A DNA stretch of 64,000 nt, taken from Dyadobacter soli (lineage in GTDB: Bacteria; Bacteroidota; Bacteroidia; Cytophagales; Spirosomataceae). The notes under the pieces were generated by a model that did not search any database, was not told the DNA's origin, and saw only the letters and a program-made list of their open reading frames with translations. Every line of letters begins with the position of its first letter. Within the stretch, counting starts at the first letter, position 1. Both the position numbers and the translations under genes were made by a program. The stretch lies in contig NZ_FNAN01000008.1 of assembly GCF_900101885.1 (NCBI RefSeq), positions 186,001 through 250,000 of the forward strand, read 5' to 3'. Shown here piece after piece: positions 44,027-52,492 of this stretch.

Positions 44027-45343
44027 ATGCTAAAAAAACCTTTTGCAGTACTCATGCTCGCATGCGCAGCAATGGCATGCGGCACCCGCGAGCAAGCAAC
44101 CGCGCCCCACGACCGTCTGGATAGTATCGCCCGGGAATATGTAAAGCTCGGCCTTTCGATCGGACAGTTCGACGGCGATTTTGTGGATGCCTACTATGGC
44201 CCCGACTCGCTCAGGCCCGCAAAAACCGATACCTCGCATTTCCCGAAAGAAACGTTCCTGCAACGGGCGGCAGCCCTGAAAAAAGCCCTTGCCGCATTGG
44301 CGACGGGTAATGAGCAGGACACGCTCGCCCACCGTGCCGAATGGTTAACCGCCCAGCTTACGGCATTCGAAAGGCGCATTCACCTATTTTCCGGGACGTT
44401 CGTCGCATTCGACGCCGAGTCCAAAGACCTGTTCGATGCCGTGGCGCCCGTTTACGATGAGAAGCATTTTCAAGACCTTATCGCCAGGCTCGACCACCTG
44501 CTGCCGGGGCAAGGGCCTATTCCGGCACGGTACCAGCAACTTGCAAACCACTTCCTGATCCCGCAGGACAAGATCGATACCGTTTTCACAACCGCCATCG
44601 CGGAGGCCCGCCGGCGAACACTCGCGCATTATGCGTTGCCCGCAGGTGAGGATTTCAAACTTGAATATGTCCACGACAAGCCGTGGTCGGGGTATAACTG
44701 GTACAAAGGCAACTACAAAAGCGTGATCCAGATCAATGTAAGCCAGCCAATTTACATTGAACGGGCGATCGATCTCGCATGCCACGAGGGTTATCCCGGA
44801 CATCATGTGTACAACGCATTGCTGGAAAAGAACCTCTTCCGCGACAAAGGATGGACGGAGATTTCACTCTACCCGTTGTTCAGCCCGCAGTCGCTGATCG
44901 CCGAAGGAAGCGCCAACTACGGCATTTCGATGGCTTTCCCCGGTAATGAGCAGCAGGATTTCTGTAAAAAAGTGCTGATGCCGCTCGCCGGCCTGGATAC
45001 CACCATGGCCGGTGCCTATTTTGAAGCGCTTACGATTCGCTCGGCACTGAACTACGCCCGCAACGAAGTGGCGCGCGGCCTGCTCGACCACGGTATGAGC
45101 GAACAGGAGGCGAAGCGCTGGCTTACCGACTACTGCCTGCTTCCCGAAAAAGGCGCGTCGGATTACCTGCGGTTCATTCGTAAATACCGGAGCTATGTGA
45201 TCAACTACAATTACGGGCAGGACATTATTAAAAAGTACATTGAATCGCAGGGAGGCTCCGCGGCCGATCCGGCCAAAAGATGGGCACTTTTCCAGGCATT
45301 GCTCAGCAACGAAAACAAGGCAGGAGACCTCATAAGGAAGTAA
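44027..45343 (+). CDS. DUF885-like metallopeptidase lipoprotein
   Basis: A 438-residue exported lipoprotein (leader MLKKPFAVLMLACAAMAC, Cys near 18). The region HEGYPGHHVYN near residues 253-263 resembles the HExxPGHH metal site of DUF885 proteins, and EGSANYGISM near 285-295 could give the third ligand. The family is thought to hold zinc peptidases, with the substrates unproven. The gene is monocistronic; a CBM9-like protein starts at TTG 44 bases later, so the two could be co-transcribed. Confidence 0.72.
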   Translation: MLKKPFAVLMLACAAMACGTREQATAPHDRLDSIAREYVKLGLSIGQFDGDFVDAYYGPDSLRPAKTDTSHFPKETFLQRAAALKKALAALATGNEQDTLAHRAEWLTAQLTAFERRIHLFSGTFVAFDAESKDLFDAVAPVYDEKHFQDLIARLDHLLPGQGPIPARYQQLANHFLIPQDKIDTVFTTAIAEARRRTLAHYALPAGEDFKLEYVHDKPWSGYNWYKGNYKSVIQINVSQPIYIERAIDLACHEGYPGHHVYNALLEKNLFRDKGWTEISLYPLFSPQSLIAEGSANYGISMAFPGNEQQDFCKKVLMPLAGLDTTMAGAYFEALTIRSALNYARNEVARGLLDHGMSEQEAKRWLTDYCLLPEKGASDYLRFIRKYRSYVINYNYGQDIIKKYIESQGGSAADPAKRWALFQALLSNENKAGDLIRK

Positions 45344-45387
45344 AATGCGCTATATTTAACTTCTTTCAGCAATTCCCCTGACCAATC

Positions 45388-46254
45388 TTGAAAAACTTTA
45401 ATTTAATCGGCAGAAAGAGCAGATTCCACTTTTTTCTAACCACCTGCATAGCCCCTGCAATGGCGTGCGTGACCATTACAAATGCGCAGGCACAAACGCC
45501 TCCGGCCCCGAAAAACTACACTTGTTACAGGGCGGAAAAGAGCATTTCGATCGATGGAAAGCTGAATGAGCGTTCCTGGAAAAAGGCCGCGTGGACTTCG
45601 TCGTTCGTAGATATCGAAGGGGACAAAAAGCCGCTTCCCTTGCAAGAAACCCGCGCCAAAATGCTTTGGGATGATCACTATCTCTACATTGCCGCGCAAA
45701 TCGAGGAGGAGCACATATGGGCTTATCAGGACAAAAAAGACCAGATCGTGTACCTCGAAAACGATTTCGAAGTTTTCATCGACCCGGATGGCGACACCGA
45801 GAATTACTATGAGCTGGAAATCAATGCTATCAATAACACATTCGACCTGTTTTTGCCCAAAACTTACCGCAAAGGCGGAAAAGCGCAACTGAAATGGGAT
45901 ATCAAAGGCCTGAAATCGGCGGTATCGGTGGAAGGCACCGTAAATGATGCGAAGGGTAAGGACAAACGCTGGTTCGTGGAAATCGCGATTCCGTTCGAAT
46001 CGCTTGCAACTGAAAATGTGAAACCGGTGATCCCCGCCGACGGCTCCGAATGGCGCATCAACTTTTCACGCGTCAACTGGCAGCACGAGGTGGACGCCAC
46101 TGGCCGTTACAGCCGGAAACGCAATGCGGAGACGGGCAAAATTATTCCGGAGTACAACTGGGTATGGTCGCCGCAAGGCATTATCAATATGCATTATCCC
46201 GAATACTGGGGAAAACTGCTTTTCCGAAACGAGGAAGCCGGAAAAGCGAGGTAA
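45388..46254 (+). CDS. CBM9-like carbohydrate-binding protein
   Basis: A 288-residue exported protein. The start is TTG. A leader-like stretch runs to about residue 40 (FFLTTCIAPAMACVTITNAQA). The mature part is a CBM9-type beta-sandwich: IDGKLNERSWKKAAWTSSF, the strand pair around DDHYLYIAAQIEEEHIWA, ENDFEVFIDPDGDTENYYELEINA and a C-terminal WGKLLF strand. These modules bind sugars or act inside larger catalysts; here it stands alone. It is closed by a bidirectional terminator. Confidence 0.8.
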   Translation: MKNFNLIGRKSRFHFFLTTCIAPAMACVTITNAQAQTPPAPKNYTCYRAEKSISIDGKLNERSWKKAAWTSSFVDIEGDKKPLPLQETRAKMLWDDHYLYIAAQIEEEHIWAYQDKKDQIVYLENDFEVFIDPDGDTENYYELEINAINNTFDLFLPKTYRKGGKAQLKWDIKGLKSAVSVEGTVNDAKGKDKRWFVEIAIPFESLATENVKPVIPADGSEWRINFSRVNWQHEVDATGRYSRKRNAETGKIIPEYNWVWSPQGIINMHYPEYWGKLLFRNEEAGKAR

Positions 46255-46258
46255 TCTT

Positions 46259-46294
46259 AAAACCCCGGCAAGCCGCCAGGCGTGCCGGGGTTTT
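46259..46294. terminator. Bidirectional terminator
   Basis: AAAACCCCGGCA/TGCCGGGGTTTT, 12-bp stem, 12-base loop; serves the CBM9-like gene and the opposing AztD-like gene. Confidence 0.88.
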
Positions 46295-46299
46295 GACTA

Positions 46300-47508
46300 T
46301 CAATGCCCTTCACTCGACTCGAAGCCCAGGATGGCAAGCCGGTAAGGCGTAGCGGAGACTTTCACCTTATTGATTTTGGCCAAATTGCTCGTGCTTACCA
46401 CCAGCAATTCACCACTTTTCGGCTGGGTAATATATATGTACCGTGAGGTCGCTTCCAGTTGCGGCTTCTGCGTTTCGTCTTTCGCCGTCGCGCCTGTTAC
46501 CGAGCCATTGATTTTCAAACTATTCGTCTTCAAATCATAGATACGGAGTTCGCCGCTATGCAGCAGCACCGCCAGGTTATTCCCGGCGTAATCCACCTTC
46601 GCCTGCATGATATCCGCGCTCGCGAGCACCGGCGTAACCGATTTCGCGGCAACATCTATGATATAAACGCCCTTTGCAGCGGTGTAACCCAGGAATTTAC
46701 CGGCTCCTTTTGCTTCAAGAATGGAACCGAACCACGCCTCGCCGAAATCGGCGGGATGCGGGATCAGTTGCTGATTACCACTAGGCTCCACGGCGAGAAT
46801 GCCGCTGGAAGAGCCAAAAAGCGAAACACTTCCATTGGTAGCATTACCATGAATGCCTTTGGTTTGAATGGTTGAAGCGAAAAGCGTTTTGCCCGACGCG
46901 TCGATGATCTTCACGCGCTCGGGTAATGTGCCCGCTGCCGAACCATCTTTCACGGTAATGGCATAGGTACCGTTGTCAAACTTCGTCATGGCGCCGTGGT
47001 GCGCCACGTTACCGGCATTAACAAGCGTCATTTTCTTGCCTGCCGTGTGAAAATCAGCCTCTTTGGCAATGCTAAGCGTACCATCGCCGTCGTTGAAAGT
47101 AATAATTTCGTCGCCCTTGCTTTTAAAATGGGTAGGCTTGTTGCCATCACCGGTCAATGCGCCGAATTTCGGCGTTCCTTTCACATCCACATGGTCGCCG
47201 TGACCTTCGAAACCCGTATCGAACAGCTGCACAAAATTGTTCGCGCCATTCACAATCGCCCCGAAGCGACCGCCTTGCGTGCCATAGAGGGCCGATTTGG
47301 AAAATTGTGCTTCGAACTTCTCGGCCGTCATTTTCACCGGGTCCACCAGCGACAGTTCCCTCGAAACCTCGTCATTCACCACCACGCGGATGAATTTGTA
47401 CTCCGTTTCTTCAACAGGTTTTACATCGTCTTTTTCCTTGTCGTCGCAAGCCACGAGCACTACGCCGAAAGCCGCTGAGAGTAGTAATTTGAATAAATGC
47501 TTTTTCAT
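46300..47508 (-). CDS. AztD-like zinc metallochaperone lipoprotein
   Basis: A 402-residue lipoprotein (MKKHLFKLLLSAAFGVVLVAC lipobox, Cys near 21) with a beta-propeller body. Segments follow the order I expect for AztD, the periplasmic zinc chaperone that hands zinc to an ABC importer. FEGHGDHVDV is near 100-109, PTHFKSKGDEIITFNDGDG near 125, AHHGAMTKFDNGTYAI near 170 and KGIHGNATNGSVSLFGSSSG near 215. His/Asp clusters would bind zinc. The call rests on remembered family patterns, not a search. The promoter region carries two TGCAACA palindromes, as expected for Zur-type control. Confidence 0.7.
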   Translation of the reverse strand: MKKHLFKLLLSAAFGVVLVACDDKEKDDVKPVEETEYKFIRVVVNDEVSRELSLVDPVKMTAEKFEAQFSKSALYGTQGGRFGAIVNGANNFVQLFDTGFEGHGDHVDVKGTPKFGALTGDGNKPTHFKSKGDEIITFNDGDGTLSIAKEADFHTAGKKMTLVNAGNVAHHGAMTKFDNGTYAITVKDGSAAGTLPERVKIIDASGKTLFASTIQTKGIHGNATNGSVSLFGSSSGILAVEPSGNQQLIPHPADFGEAWFGSILEAKGAGKFLGYTAAKGVYIIDVAAKSVTPVLASADIMQAKVDYAGNNLAVLLHSGELRIYDLKTNSLKINGSVTGATAKDETQKPQLEATSRYIYITQPKSGELLVVSTSNLAKINKVKVSATPYRLAILGFESSEGH

Positions 47509-47523
47509 AAAAAAATCTTTACA

Positions 47524-47538
47524 TGCAACAATGATGCA
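47524..47538. promoter_or_regulatory. Palindromic operator, imperfect (TGCAACA-A-TGATGCA)
   Basis: A 7-1-7 palindrome with one unpaired position in each arm, overlapping the 3' side of the TACATTTG promoter box. Second site of a pair with 47564-47578. Confidence 0.6.
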
Positions 47539-47544
47539 AATGTA
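47537..47544 (-). promoter_or_regulatory. Promoter for the AztD-like gene
   Basis: On the minus strand TACATTTG fits TANNTTTG, with TTG 21 bases upstream inside the palindromic operator. Confidence 0.6.
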
Positions 47545-47563
47545 GTTTCAGAAAAACCACAAA

Positions 47564-47578
47564 TGCAACAGTGTTGCA
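47564..47578. promoter_or_regulatory. Perfect 7-1-7 palindromic operator (TGCAACAGTGTTGCA)
   Basis: Perfect inverted repeat TGCAACA-G-TGTTGCA, the 7-1-7 geometry of Fur-family operators (Fur, Zur, Mur). It covers the minus-33 side of the promoter, so bound repressor would block transcription. Confidence 0.7.
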
Positions 47579-47618
47579 CATAAAGATTAAAAAAGAATTA
47601 AAACGTTCCCGGACCCTA

Positions 47619-47906
47619 TCAGGCTATCGCTTCACGTAAGAGGTTCCTGCTCTCCTTCTTCACGAAGGTTATCGGCACAAACTCGTCATTCGGCGCGCCG
47701 ATGTAATAGACCGTCCATTCCGGATCATGATGCGACAGCATTTCGCTGATACAATCCGCGCGATGCGCAACCGGATTGGTACAATCTTCCCAGTAAAACA
47801 GCTCGACCCGATAGAACAGGTTCTGCTTGATTCCGTTGATCGTTACCTCAACTTTAATCTCCTGCTTACCTTGAAGCGGCGGGATAGGGATGGCAATGTG
47901 GCTCAT
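47619..47906 (-). CDS. Small hypothetical protein
   Basis: A 95-residue protein with no family I recognise (MSHIAIPIPPLQGKQEIKVEV start). It is beta-rich, with two cysteines (EDCTNP, ADCISE). No signal peptide. It sits between the AztD-like gene and a permease; transcription together with the permease 106 bases upstream is possible. Confidence 0.55.
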   Translation of the reverse strand: MSHIAIPIPPLQGKQEIKVEVTINGIKQNLFYRVELFYWEDCTNPVAHRADCISEMLSHHDPEWTVYYIGAPNDEFVPITFVKKESRNLLREAIA

Positions 47907-47939
47907 GGGATTATGTTGTTAAAATTCAATTTTATAACT

Positions 47940-48019
47940 GGGAGGAAGGAGGATGGAGGAAAGGGAAGATGGGGATTTCCTCCTCCCCTTCGTCCTTCCT
48001 CCCTTTCCTCCATCATTCC
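47940..48019. repeat. Polypurine/polypyrimidine inverted tract
   Basis: GGAGGAAGGAGGATGGAGG-like purine arm (47940-47975), then a pyrimidine arm (47976-48019) that can fold back on it imperfectly. It overlaps the C-terminal end of the permease gene. Confidence 0.65.
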
Positions 48020-50412
48020 GCTCGAAGGCTTTTGACAGGATTCGTCAACGCGGCTTTGATACTTTGAAAACTGATGGTGAACAATGCTACGAACACGGCC
48101 AGTGCGCCGGCGAGGAGGAACATCCACCATTCGATATCGATGCGGTAGGCGAAGTCGTTCAGCCAGGTTCGTACGGCCCACCAGGCAACCGGCGTGGCGA
48201 TCAGGATGGCGAAGAGCACGAGTCGGAGAAAGTCCCGTGACAGCAATGCCACAATGCCCGCTACCGACGCACCCATCACTTTTCGCACGCCTATTTCCTT
48301 GATCCGCCTTTCTGCCGAATAAGAAGCGAGCCCGAACAACCCGAGGCACGATATGAAAATCGCCAGCCCCGCCAGTATGCCCACGATCTCGCTTACCTGG
48401 CTGTCGGCGCGGTACATTTCGTTGAAATGCTCGTCGAGAAATGAATAGGTAAATGGCTGATCGGAAACAAGCTTGTTCCATGTTCCCTGAATGGCGGCCA
48501 GCGCCTGCTGCGAATTTTTGCCCTTGATACGTATTGACATTTCAGAATACGACCAATCCTTCTGGTTGAATATGCAAAGCGTCTCCACTTTATGGTGCAG
48601 CGAGTTGAAGTTGAAGTCCTCCGACACGCCTACGATCGTAGACAGCGAGTCCATCCCCGAGAAACCAAACCGCTTGCCGATCAATGTCTCCATCGTCAGC
48701 GTCGGCTCGTCCTTCAAAAGCTCCCTGGCGAGCGACTCGTTGATAATGTAGGTTTTTGCATTATCCGCGGCGCTGTTGGTGAAATTACGTCCTGCGATGA
48801 TTTTGATTTTGTACAATGACAAGTAATCCGGGTCAACTATTACCTGCGACGAAGTAAGCTCCCTCCTGGCCCCGGTGCCTTGAAACGCCACGCCCGTCTG
48901 GTGCAGGTTGTTACCCAGTCGCTGCTGCGAACCGGTTACCGCCTCGATGAACGAGCTCGTCAGCAGTTCCTGTTTCAAAGCGGCATACTTCATGTCCGAC
49001 GTCGAATTCAATGGTACAATCACCACCTGCTCCCGATCGAAGCCGGGGTCCTTATTGACCATAAACCGCAATTGCTTCACGGCAAAACCCGTGGCGATGA
49101 TCAGGAACACCGCGCTCGTGAACTGCGCGATCACCAATGCATTCCGGAAATTGCTCTTACCGGCACGGATTGTACCTTTCAATACCTTCACAGGCTCGAA
49201 AGCCGACAGAAATGCAGCGGGGTACAGTCCCGAAAACAGTCCCACCAGCATCGTACCCAGCAGAACGATCAGTAATAATCCCGGATTTTGAAATATGGAG
49301 AATTCGAGCCGGCGCTGGCTGAAATCCGCTACCGAAGGCATTACCAGCTTGGCGACCCCCACCGCCAGCACCAATGCAAATAATGCCAGCAGCACCGACT
49401 CGCCTATAAACTGCCCTGCCAGCTGAAAGCGTTGTGCACCGATCGATTTTCGGATACCGACCTCCTTCGCCCGACCCGTCGAACGCGCCGTAGAGAGGTT
49501 CATGAAATTCACACATGCAATAATGAGCACAATGGCCGCGATAATGGAGAAAACGTAGGTATACCGCTTATCGAACTTCTGATAATTCACATAATCGTGT
49601 GTAATGTCGACGGATTGCGCGTGGACCTCGTTCAGCGGCTGTAAAAACAGCTCGTAAAACTTCCAGCCGCCCTCTTTCATATGCTTTTTGAGGAATGTGG
49701 GGAATTTCTTTTCAGTTTTGGCGATATCGGTCCCTGGCGCGAGTTCGAGGTAGGTCACGAGCCAGTTACCACCCCAGTTTTTCATAAAATCGGGCTTAGC
49801 GATGGTCGTAAACGAAATGAGTGCGTCGAACTGCAAATGCGAATTCGCTGGCACGTCCTCCATAATGCCCGTCACTTTTAGCGTAAGCGTATCGTTGCCG
49901 AAGTGGCTGACATACTTCCCGACCGGATCGGCATTCCCGAAGATATTTTTCGCACTTTTCTCGGTCAGTACAATGCTGTTCGGCTCTTTCAAAACCCGGC
50001 TTTTCTCGCCTTCGCGCAGCGGATAATCAAAGAGCTGGAAAAAATTGGAGTCGGTCAGGAAGGTTTGTGACAGCTCGATACGCTGTTCCTGGTAATGCAC
50101 AGGCAGTTTTCCTGTGGTATTTATTCGGACAAACTGCCGGATTTCAGGAAACTCTTCCTGCAATGTGGGGCCCATCGGGAACATCGAGAGCGCCACTTTT
50201 TGCGGGGCCACCATCCCTTCAAACTTCTGCACCTCGTCGAGCCGGTAGATGTTTTTGGAATGCATTCCATCGAAACTGCGCTCGTAGAACACAAACAGCA
50301 TGATCACGATACAGGCGGCCATACTCACCGCCAGGCCCACGATATTGATAGCAGAGAAAACCTTGTTTTTCCAGATGTTCCGGAGGGCGATTTTGAGGTA
50401 GTTTTTGAGCAT
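48013..50412 (-). CDS. MacB/FtsX-like ABC transporter permease (799 aa)
   Basis: A large permease of the same architecture as the others here: helix near 20-42, two MacB-type periplasmic domains, and FtsX halves with TGRAKEVGIRKSIGAQ (about 295) and ERRIKEIGVRKVMGAS near 695. It ends TNPVKSLRAE. The ATG at 50412 matches the MLKNYLKIALRN start of its relatives; the open frame extends further upstream through a GC-rich inverted repeat, which I take as non-coding leader. A GTCCGATT dyad and a TAACTTTG promoter box lie upstream. There is no ATPase nearby. Confidence 0.88.
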   Translation of the reverse strand: MLKNYLKIALRNIWKNKVFSAINIVGLAVSMAACIVIMLFVFYERSFDGMHSKNIYRLDEVQKFEGMVAPQKVALSMFPMGPTLQEEFPEIRQFVRINTTGKLPVHYQEQRIELSQTFLTDSNFFQLFDYPLREGEKSRVLKEPNSIVLTEKSAKNIFGNADPVGKYVSHFGNDTLTLKVTGIMEDVPANSHLQFDALISFTTIAKPDFMKNWGGNWLVTYLELAPGTDIAKTEKKFPTFLKKHMKEGGWKFYELFLQPLNEVHAQSVDITHDYVNYQKFDKRYTYVFSIIAAIVLIIACVNFMNLSTARSTGRAKEVGIRKSIGAQRFQLAGQFIGESVLLALFALVLAVGVAKLVMPSVADFSQRRLEFSIFQNPGLLLIVLLGTMLVGLFSGLYPAAFLSAFEPVKVLKGTIRAGKSNFRNALVIAQFTSAVFLIIATGFAVKQLRFMVNKDPGFDREQVVIVPLNSTSDMKYAALKQELLTSSFIEAVTGSQQRLGNNLHQTGVAFQGTGARRELTSSQVIVDPDYLSLYKIKIIAGRNFTNSAADNAKTYIINESLARELLKDEPTLTMETLIGKRFGFSGMDSLSTIVGVSEDFNFNSLHHKVETLCIFNQKDWSYSEMSIRIKGKNSQQALAAIQGTWNKLVSDQPFTYSFLDEHFNEMYRADSQVSEIVGILAGLAIFISCLGLFGLASYSAERRIKEIGVRKVMGASVAGIVALLSRDFLRLVLFAILIATPVAWWAVRTWLNDFAYRIDIEWWMFLLAGALAVFVALFTISFQSIKAALTNPVKSLRAE

Positions 50413-50429
50413 GCCGTTGCTGTTTTTTT

Positions 50430-50557
50430 GACCGCAGACGGCCGACCGCCGACCGCCGTTATTTAGTGTTTGGCTACGCCAGTGAATGCATTTACGTATC
50501 GATACAGATGTTCCTTGCTTAGCCCCATCGGCGGTCCGCGGTCGGCCGTCGGCGGTC
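50430..50557. repeat. GACCGCC heptamer inverted repeat, copy A
   Basis: 29-bp arms at 50430-50458 and 50529-50557 with two mismatches, separated by 70 bases. Each arm is four 7-base units of GACCGCC type. It starts 18 bases upstream of the permease ATG, so it would lie in the mRNA leader. Confidence 0.8.
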
Positions 50558-50631
50558 ACACCCATCAGGCATAAAACAAGAATTGCCAGAAAACGTAATT
50601 CCCTGACAATGACTGTTTCAGCTTCTGGCAA

Positions 50632-50639
50632 CAAAGTTA
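50632..50639 (-). promoter_or_regulatory. Putative promoter for the 48-50 kb permease
   Basis: On the minus strand TAACTTTG matches TANNTTTG. It is about 220 bases before the start, so the heptamer inverted repeat would be transcribed. Confidence 0.45.
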
Positions 50640-50691
50640 TGCCAGCCCAATCAACGAATTAATAATCAGCATTTTAATGGAGAAAAACGAA

Positions 50692-50735
50692 CGGACAATG
50701 TCCGATTTCGGACAATTTTGTTCACCGATGGACAA
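50692..50735. promoter_or_regulatory. GTCCGATT dyad upstream of the permease promoter
   Basis: CGGAC-AAT-GTCCG overlaps GTCCGA-TT-TCGGAC (50700-50713); then ATTTTGTTCACCGATGGAC follows. The order GTCCGATT-CG-ACA-ATTTTGT is shared with 8562-8590. Confidence 0.6.
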
Positions 50736-50763
50736 CGCGGGAAAGTCGGATGGGGCAACGTTA

Positions 50764-52251
50764 TTACCAGCTCTTCCGGATACCGATATACCCGCCTGTC
50801 CGCTTGGTAAAAACATCCCCCTGATCGGTTGCAATGCGTGCGATAATGCTGGTGTTTTCAAACCACGGAGCGGCATACTGCGCGCCAAGTACCGTCGAAA
50901 ACTGCCCTCTCGGCGGATCGAAAGGAGCTCCGGGTGTTCCGAAGTTTTTGCTGTAAGAAAGCTTCAAGGTAAGTGCCAGCGACCGGCCTGCTTTGCCCTG
51001 CGCTCCCAGGTAGTACACATTGACTCGGTTATTTGGGAAAAACCGCGGATTCACGAGTTTCGACTGGTCCATATCCTTCCCGGGAATAATGAACGGCGTG
51101 CCTAACGTCCGGCCCTGGTACGACCAGCCTTCTGAATACTGCGTGTGGTTAAAGTAGTTATCAGCACCCTGGTACTTGCTTCCGGGAATGTAAAATTCGG
51201 AACCGGACTGGTCTTTGGTGGTCAGGAATTCCAATGTCAGATGGGTAAGCGCAAAGTCGTTTGCGGCATTTCCGGGCAACAGTTTCAGATTGACACCGTA
51301 AAGCCCGTCGGGAATATTCTTGAAAAGCATGCTCGAAACATCTTCGAAAGGATGCTGATGGTACACGAAAAGCCGGTAGTCTTGCAGCTTCGTTTCGAAT
51401 GCGACGTCATAGCTTCCCAAATGGTTGCCCACCCGGTAGCTGTCGAATGCACCGTAACCATTTTTTTCAAACCAGTTTTTGGAAGTAAATGCCAGCACCA
51501 CATTCGGGTAAATGGACCACGACGACGGCAGTTCCCCATTCACCGCAAGTTCGGGATGTTGTTTCAGATAGTCGGAATGCCCTGCCCACATCACATTATG
51601 GTTCAGTCCGAGGTAGAATTTGGATTTATGTTTACCCAGCCGCAGGTACAGAAACTTCTGGTGGAGCCTTACTCCCTGAATGTAATCCGTATTGAACCAC
51701 CCGTGTGCAAACCCGGCATGTACTGCCACGAAATTACCGGTGAATTTGAGCGGTGAAAATCCTATCGTCCCGATCTGTACCTTGGGAATCGGCAGCGAAT
51801 TCCCCGACATCGAGTAAAAGCCCGACGACAAAGTAGTGTCACCCAGCCCCATTACTTCCTTCCTGCGCCCTACCCACAGCTCCACGCGCTTGAAACGCAC
51901 ACTTGCCTGCGCCTCCGGCAGCACAAATTCGAATTTGTTTTCCTTGTTATAGATCCCCGCCGGACTTACGCTTGCGCTCCAATCGAATTTCACCGGCCGG
52001 TTGGTAAGGCTGTCGTAAAAAAGGTAGTTCCTCCGCGCCGCTGCCTGCACAACGCCCGCCGTAGCACGGTCGGGTACTGCCCCAAACTGGTTTGTCCTGA
52101 GCCAGAAAGGCGTTTCGCCATTGGAAGAAAGGTAGGCCCCGGCTTCCACGCTCGCATCGAAGTTGGACACAAGCATGCTCTTCTGGGCAAAAAGTGGCCC
52201 CGAAATGATTATAAGAATCGCAACGACACTGAAAGTAAAGGTTCTACACAA
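50764..52251 (-). CDS. Wzi-type capsule-assembly outer-membrane protein
   Basis: A 495-residue outer-membrane barrel of the Wzi/capsule-assembly family. The TTG start leads to a short signal (MCRTFTFSVVAILIIISGP). Family segments include GNSLPIPKVQIGTIGFSPL near residues 150-170, FLYLRLGKHKSKFYLGLNHNVMWAGH near 205, and YFNHTQYSEGWSYQGRTLGTPF near 365. It could anchor surface polysaccharide or be an unassigned barrel of that fold. No capsule genes are near. It lies 351 bases upstream of the permease on the same strand. Confidence 0.78.
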   Translation of the reverse strand: MCRTFTFSVVAILIIISGPLFAQKSMLVSNFDASVEAGAYLSSNGETPFWLRTNQFGAVPDRATAGVVQAAARRNYLFYDSLTNRPVKFDWSASVSPAGIYNKENKFEFVLPEAQASVRFKRVELWVGRRKEVMGLGDTTLSSGFYSMSGNSLPIPKVQIGTIGFSPLKFTGNFVAVHAGFAHGWFNTDYIQGVRLHQKFLYLRLGKHKSKFYLGLNHNVMWAGHSDYLKQHPELAVNGELPSSWSIYPNVVLAFTSKNWFEKNGYGAFDSYRVGNHLGSYDVAFETKLQDYRLFVYHQHPFEDVSSMLFKNIPDGLYGVNLKLLPGNAANDFALTHLTLEFLTTKDQSGSEFYIPGSKYQGADNYFNHTQYSEGWSYQGRTLGTPFIIPGKDMDQSKLVNPRFFPNNRVNVYYLGAQGKAGRSLALTLKLSYSKNFGTPGAPFDPPRGQFSTVLGAQYAAPWFENTSIIARIATDQGDVFTKRTGGYIGIRKSW

Positions 52252-52340
52252 GTGATCCGCCCGCTAATGGTTTACAATGCAAGATAAATACGCGCGGCCG
52301 ATATTCGTTACTGTGAGCTTGGTTTTAACTTAACATTAAT

Positions 52341-52489
52341 GAAGAAGGGAGTAAGGGAGGAAAGGGAATAAGGGAGAAAGGAGGAAAGGAGGAAAGGAGA
52401 AAGCCTATTCCTCCCTTTCCTCCATCCTCCCTTCCTCCCTTCCTCCCATTCCTCCATCCTCCATTCCTCCATCCTCCCTTCCTCCCTAT
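52341..52489. repeat. Long polypurine then polypyrimidine tract
   Basis: Purine-only units (GGAAAGGAGG-like) at 52341-52402, then pyrimidine CCTCCATCCTCC-like units to 52489, directly abutting a permease gene's end. The two arms could fold together. Longest of four such tracts. Confidence 0.7.
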
Positions 52490-52492
52490 TCA

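Noticed and set aside
50413..50634. N-terminal extension of the 48-50 kb permease through its leader, and like extensions at 54863-54979 and 61657-61740
   Set aside because: The extra residues come from GC-rich repeat DNA; all relatives start at the MLKNYLKIALRN-type methionine.
50610..50640. A sigma-54 promoter reading TGGCAT...TTGC
   Set aside because: The distance between the GG and GC elements is two bases too long; the overlapping TAACTTTG fits the housekeeping pattern better.
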